From NCBI GenBank assembly GCA_964397655.1, contig CAYNKA010000006.1:124001-188000 (forward strand): 64,000 bases of DNA, written 5' to 3'. The notes under the pieces were generated by a model. It did not search any database and was not told the origin of the DNA. It saw only the letters and a program-made list of their open reading frames with translations. This DNA is from CAYNKA01 sp964397655 (lineage in GTDB: Bacteria > Spirochaetota > Spirochaetia > DTKZ01). Both the position numbers and the translations under genes were made by a program. Below are positions 60,545 through 64,000 of the stretch, piece after piece (within the stretch, counting starts at the first letter, position 1; the number at the start of each line of letters is the position of its first letter).

Positions 60545-62444
60545 ATTCCTTCGCCGAGACGCCCACCATCTTGCGGAAGAGGCTGCTGAAGTAGTTCGAG
60601 CTGTTGAAGCCCGTGTCGTAGGCGATCTGGGTGATGCTGAGGTCCGTCGTGAGGAGCAGCGTCTTCGCCCTGTTGATCCTGACCGTGGTGAGATAGTCGA
60701 CGAAGGTCATCCCCGTCTCCTGTTTGAACAGGGTCAGGAAGTACGAGGGGCTCACGAACACCTCCTTCGCGACGTCCTTGTACCCGAGCTGCGAATCGTA
60801 ATGGGCCTCGATGTATTCGACCGCCTTCCTGACGAGTGAGATGGACCTCCTCTCGAGCACGTGGACTACGCTCTCCGTGATTTCGTAGACCACCTTCTTG
60901 AGCCATTTCTCCGCGATGGCGGGATTCTTGATGTGGTCGATGTCCGCCACGTATTCGCCGATGAGCTCGTTCAACCGCTTCTCGTCGCCTCCTCCCAGGT
61001 TGGCCGCGTCGATGAAGGCTCCGATCAGCTCGTACAGCCTCACCTTGAGGATCTCCGGCCGTTCCTCGACGAAGGGAAGGAACTTCGCGATGAATTCGAC
61101 GAGGGCCTTCATGCTGCCCGCCGAGTCCCCCAGTTTAATCGACGAGAGGAGCTGCTCCTTTTCTTTGACGGGGAACTTGTTGGTATGGTGGCCGGATTCG
61201 CTGATGTTCTCGACGTGGATGATGCTGTTCTCTTCGAACTGCTCCGCGTATTCCTGGGCGGTCGCGGCCTCCCGATAGGAGATCCTGAGGTCCTCCATCT
61301 TGTCGTAGCTCCGACCGATGCCCATGGCGACGCCGCAACCGTACTTCTTCCTGATCTCCTCCTGGATGGTTTCCAGCGTCTCGATGAGCTGGAAGCGCCC
61401 GATGCCGTCCTGATTCCCGGGCAGGTGCATGATGATCCCGACGCGGGTGTTCGACAGCGGCAGGAGCAGGAACCGCTCGTCGTTGAATTTTTCGCCGAGG
61501 CAGCGGTTCACGACGGCGAGCACGTCGTCCACCACGCCGAAGTCCCAGGTGCTTTCCGGTTCCTTTTCCTTGATCTTGAGGACGATGAAGGTGTTGAGGT
61601 CCGGCTTCTTCCCGAGGCAGTCCAGCATTTCCGCGAGCTTGATCTTGGAGAATTCGCTGAAGGCCACGTTGTGGACGATGTCCTCCTTGATGAAGGGGAT
61701 GAGCTTCTCGTAATAGTTGTGGATTTCCCTGATGTCGATGAGGACGCTTCCGCCGAAGAGGAGGGCGCTCACGATCGAGGTCGCGTAATACATCCACCAC
61801 TGCTTCGCGAGGGATCCGACGATGAAGGACAGGGCGAAGATGAGGATCCCGATGTTGATGAGGAAATTCTTGTTCCTGATGAAGTCCGACGGGGCGGTGT
61901 TGAGCTTCAACCTGAACAGCTTCAGGACGGAATTGGACAGCAGCAGGACTCCGGTGATGACCTGGACCGCGATCGTCACCTCCCGGCCGTAGAACGGAGG
62001 CATCTTCGCGGGAGTCAGGTTGTCGCGGGCCGTTATGCCGGCGAATTCGAAGAGCTCGTAGCTGCCTTTCGTCCCCAGGGTGTTGAATACGCAGTAGGTG
62101 AGCCCGAGAAGCACGCAGACCGCGACGATCGTGAGATCGCTGTACTTCCGTTTCTGTTTGTTGAAGACGTCCGAAGCCAGGATGATGGCAGGGGAGATCA
62201 CGGCGCAGAGCACGAAGACCCGGATGTTGACGATGACGAGCGGAATGGGGTAGGGGCCGAGGATAAGTTGGAGGGGCCTGCCGAACAGGAAGATGCCGAA
62301 TCCGACGAGAAAGACCAGGAAGTAGCGGTAGGACGGGGCCTTCGAGGGGTTCGCGATGACGAAGTAACCGAAATAGAACAGAAAGAAAAGGCCGGTAAAG
62401 AGGGGAACCAGGAGATCCGAAAAAAGCAGGAAAGTCGTCGCCAT
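60525..62444 (-). CDS. membrane-anchored AraC-family regulator (7TM-AraC)
   Basis: A 639-residue protein: about seven TM helices (residues 5-240), a cytoplasmic middle region with GGDEF/PucR-like features (VAMGIGRSYDKMEDLRISYREAATAQEYA), and a C-terminal AraC double HTH (YKDVAKEVFVSPSYFLTLFKQETGMTFVDYL; ITQIAYDTGFNSSNYFSSLFRKMVGVSAKEFR). It probably senses an envelope or extracellular cue and regulates nearby transport genes. ATG 62444 lies 14 nt after TATAAT (62459-62464); a GTG at 62456 is an alternative. Confidence 0.88.
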   Translation of the reverse strand: MATTFLLFSDLLVPLFTGLFFLFYFGYFVIANPSKAPSYRYFLVFLVGFGIFLFGRPLQLILGPYPIPLVIVNIRVFVLCAVISPAIILASDVFNKQKRKYSDLTIVAVCVLLGLTYCVFNTLGTKGSYELFEFAGITARDNLTPAKMPPFYGREVTIAVQVITGVLLLSNSVLKLFRLKLNTAPSDFIRNKNFLINIGILIFALSFIVGSLAKQWWMYYATSIVSALLFGGSVLIDIREIHNYYEKLIPFIKEDIVHNVAFSEFSKIKLAEMLDCLGKKPDLNTFIVLKIKEKEPESTWDFGVVDDVLAVVNRCLGEKFNDERFLLLPLSNTRVGIIMHLPGNQDGIGRFQLIETLETIQEEIRKKYGCGVAMGIGRSYDKMEDLRISYREAATAQEYAEQFEENSIIHVENISESGHHTNKFPVKEKEQLLSSIKLGDSAGSMKALVEFIAKFLPFVEERPEILKVRLYELIGAFIDAANLGGGDEKRLNELIGEYVADIDHIKNPAIAEKWLKKVVYEITESVVHVLERRSISLVRKAVEYIEAHYDSQLGYKDVAKEVFVSPSYFLTLFKQETGMTFVDYLTTVRINRAKTLLLTTDLSITQIAYDTGFNSSNYFSSLFRKMVGVSAKEFRVKKG

Positions 62445-62500
62445 ATTCGGTTCCACGGATTATACCCCATCGATCCGGCCTTGCGCTACCGGTATCCCGC

Positions 62501-63787
62501 TCAGGCCGTTCCGAACACGAGGTCGGGCAGGAACAGGACGATCTTCGGGAAGAAGGTCATCAGCACGAGGAGGACGATCACCGAGAGCACGAAGGGGATC
62601 GACTCCTTGATGTATTCCTCGGTAGGGCATTCGAGAAGGGAACAGACCGTGTAGAGGACCACGCCCACGGGCGGGGTCATGCTGCCGAGCGTTATGGTCG
62701 TCATCATGACCAGGCCGAAGTGCACCGGATCGATTCCCATCGATCTCGCGATCGGGAGGAAGATGGGCGTGAGGAGCAGGGTGTTGACCGTCGGCTCCAT
62801 GAACATGCCGGCCACGACGAGGAAGCCCACGATGATCATCATCATGAGTTGGGGATTCCTGGTGATCTGGCCGAGGAACACGGCGATGGACTGGGGAGCG
62901 CGGTTCACGATGATCACGTAACCGAAGATGGATGAGCAGATGATGATGAGCATGATCATCCCGTTGTCCTCGGCGGTCTGCTTCAGCGCCTCCATGAAAT
63001 TCTTCCAGGAAAGCTCGCGGTACACGAATTTGCCGATGAGGAAGGCGTAGACCACCGCGAAGGCCCCGGCCTCGGAGGGCGTGAAGATTCCCGACCTGAT
63101 GCCGATTATCAGCAGGACCGGGAAGATGAGGGCCCAGATGTTGTCCCTGGTGCTGGCCGCGAGTTCCCTGAGGGTGGGGGCCTTTTCCCGCTCGACGGTG
63201 TAATGCCGCCTGACCGAGATGGTCCATGCCACGGTCATCATGAGGACCGCCATGAGCACTCCGGGGACTATGCCTCCCACGAAGAGCCGTCCGATGGAGA
63301 CCTCTCCCACGAAGCCGTAGAGGATGAGTCCGATTCCCGGCGGAATGGTCGCCGTGATGAGCGAGCTCATGCCCGTGACCGCCGCGGTGAATCCTTTCGA
63401 GTAGCCTTTCCGGATCATGGTCGGGCCGAGGATTCGCGCCTCCATGGCGGCGTCGGACGCGGCGGAGCCGGATATGCCGCCCATCAGGGTGCTCAGCACG
63501 ATGTTCACCTGGGCGAGACCCCCGCGGAGATGGCCGGTGAGGACTGATGCGTACTGCATGAGCCTCTCGGTGATGCCGCAGGCGTTCATAAGGTTGCCCG
63601 CCAGCACGAAGAAGGGAACCGCGAGCAGGGGGAAGGACTGCGTGCTGCTGATCATGTTGGTGACCGGCACCATCAGCGGCATGTCGGGATTCCCGATGAA
63701 GAACAGGATGCTCGAGAGCCCGATCGTGAAGGCGAGCGGGACGTTCAGGAGCAGGAGGATCACGAAAGCGATACTTACTGTAAGCAT
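62501..63787 (-). CDS. TRAP transporter large permease (DctM/SiaM type)
   Basis: A 428-residue permease with about 12 TM helices and family signatures NIVLSTLMGGISGSAASDAA, SSLITATIPPGIGLILYG and TLGSMTPPVGVVLYTVC. It imports a carboxylate or similar solute using a sodium gradient and a periplasmic binding protein encoded upstream outside the window. AAAAGGAA precedes the ATG. It follows the small permease gene by 49 bp. Confidence 0.93.
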   Translation of the reverse strand: MLTVSIAFVILLLLNVPLAFTIGLSSILFFIGNPDMPLMVPVTNMISSTQSFPLLAVPFFVLAGNLMNACGITERLMQYASVLTGHLRGGLAQVNIVLSTLMGGISGSAASDAAMEARILGPTMIRKGYSKGFTAAVTGMSSLITATIPPGIGLILYGFVGEVSIGRLFVGGIVPGVLMAVLMMTVAWTISVRRHYTVEREKAPTLRELAASTRDNIWALIFPVLLIIGIRSGIFTPSEAGAFAVVYAFLIGKFVYRELSWKNFMEALKQTAEDNGMIMLIIICSSIFGYVIIVNRAPQSIAVFLGQITRNPQLMMMIIVGFLVVAGMFMEPTVNTLLLTPIFLPIARSMGIDPVHFGLVMMTTITLGSMTPPVGVVLYTVCSLLECPTEEYIKESIPFVLSVIVLLVLMTFFPKIVLFLPDLVFGTA

Positions 63788-63836
63788 GGAAATTCCTTTT
63801 CGAGCCTTTGTTCCGCTCGATGGAGCGTTCTGCCGT

Positions 63837-64000
63837 CTAAAAAACGGCTCCCGATTCTTCGCTCTTTCCCGACGCCTTCCCCGCAAGAAGGCGGCGGGTC
63901 TTCACGATCAAGGTGCGGATCATGAGCAGGCAGCCCAAGGGGGCGCTGCTCGTCGCCCAGGAATAGCTGAATTCCATGCCGCTGAACTGCCGGTGATGGT
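63837..64000 (-). CDS. TRAP transporter small permease (DctQ type), 5' part outside window
   Basis: The C-terminal 53 residues (HHRQFSGMEFSYSWATSSAP, LGCLLMIRTLIVKTRRL) match the last TM helix of DctQ small permeases, and the position directly before a DctM gene confirms it. The basic/polar tail GKASGKSEESGAVF ends at a TAG. A weak hairpin (GCCGT/ACGGC) overlaps the stop. Confidence 0.8.
   Translation of the reverse strand, partial: HHRQFSGMEFSYSWATSSAPLGCLLMIRTLIVKTRRLLAGKASGKSEESGAVF

Overview
The window is about 60% G+C and gene-dense. It comes from a free-living or gut-type bacterium with two membranes: it carries TolC-, Omp85- and MCE-type envelope proteins. The mix of chemoreceptors, 7TM sensor kinases, TPR/ankyrin/WD40 secreted proteins, a TRAP transporter with a membrane-anchored AraC regulator, and DUF1820/J-domain small proteins points to a spirochaete of the Treponema/Spirochaeta kind. 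That assignment is inference; no rRNA gene is present to confirm it. No tRNA or rRNA gene, CRISPR array, IS element or phage module was recognised. No gene-free stretch exceeds 300 bases.

Layout. 1-383: C-GCAxxG-C-C protein (3' end outside). 556-16004: an envelope block on the minus strand, with two complete MFP-RND-TolC efflux operons in tandem, an Omp85-type outer-membrane protein, a TetR repressor and a PlpD-like patatin phospholipase. 16290-19309: a divergent MlaE-MlaF-MlaD lipid-transport operon. A paired-palindrome operator occurs just downstream of the -10 element at three promoters here (second pump, patatin-tetR, Mla), so this looks like one TetR-controlled lipid/efflux regulon. 19310-24099: a ribulokinase scar, an MFS exporter, two small uncharacterised genes, a membrane protein and asd. 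24178-32413: a five-gene minus-strand run encoding a secreted TPR-CHAT protease, an ankyrin protein, a WD40 lipoprotein, a DHH phosphoesterase and a HisKA_2 sensor kinase.

32565-33711: Fur/PerR-type repressor and peroxiredoxin sharing a near-identical 21-bp box. 33865-37087: MFS transporter, NHL lipoprotein with an FN3 remnant, and a carboxymuconolactone-decarboxylase-like protein. 37172-46765: aspS, two chemoreceptors, a hybrid histidine kinase and an SDR. 46981-49792: pseudouridine synthase, DUF1820, EamA transporter and a J-domain protein. 49814-51364: Lrp regulator and alanine dehydrogenase. 51467-54456: orphan DNA methyltransferase, HflX and a second RluA-type enzyme. 54586-57392: argG, an alpha/beta hydrolase broken by an in-frame TGA, and an HTH regulator whose promoter holds four helically phased heptamer repeats. 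57549-60544: UV glycosylase-like protein, stand-alone AICAR formyltransferase and a beta-propeller lipoprotein. 60525-64000: 7TM-AraC regulator and TRAP permeases.

A recurring feature is that several start codons without a Shine-Dalgarno sequence lie only 5-14 nt past a good -10 hexamer, suggesting leaderless or near-leaderless mRNAs.
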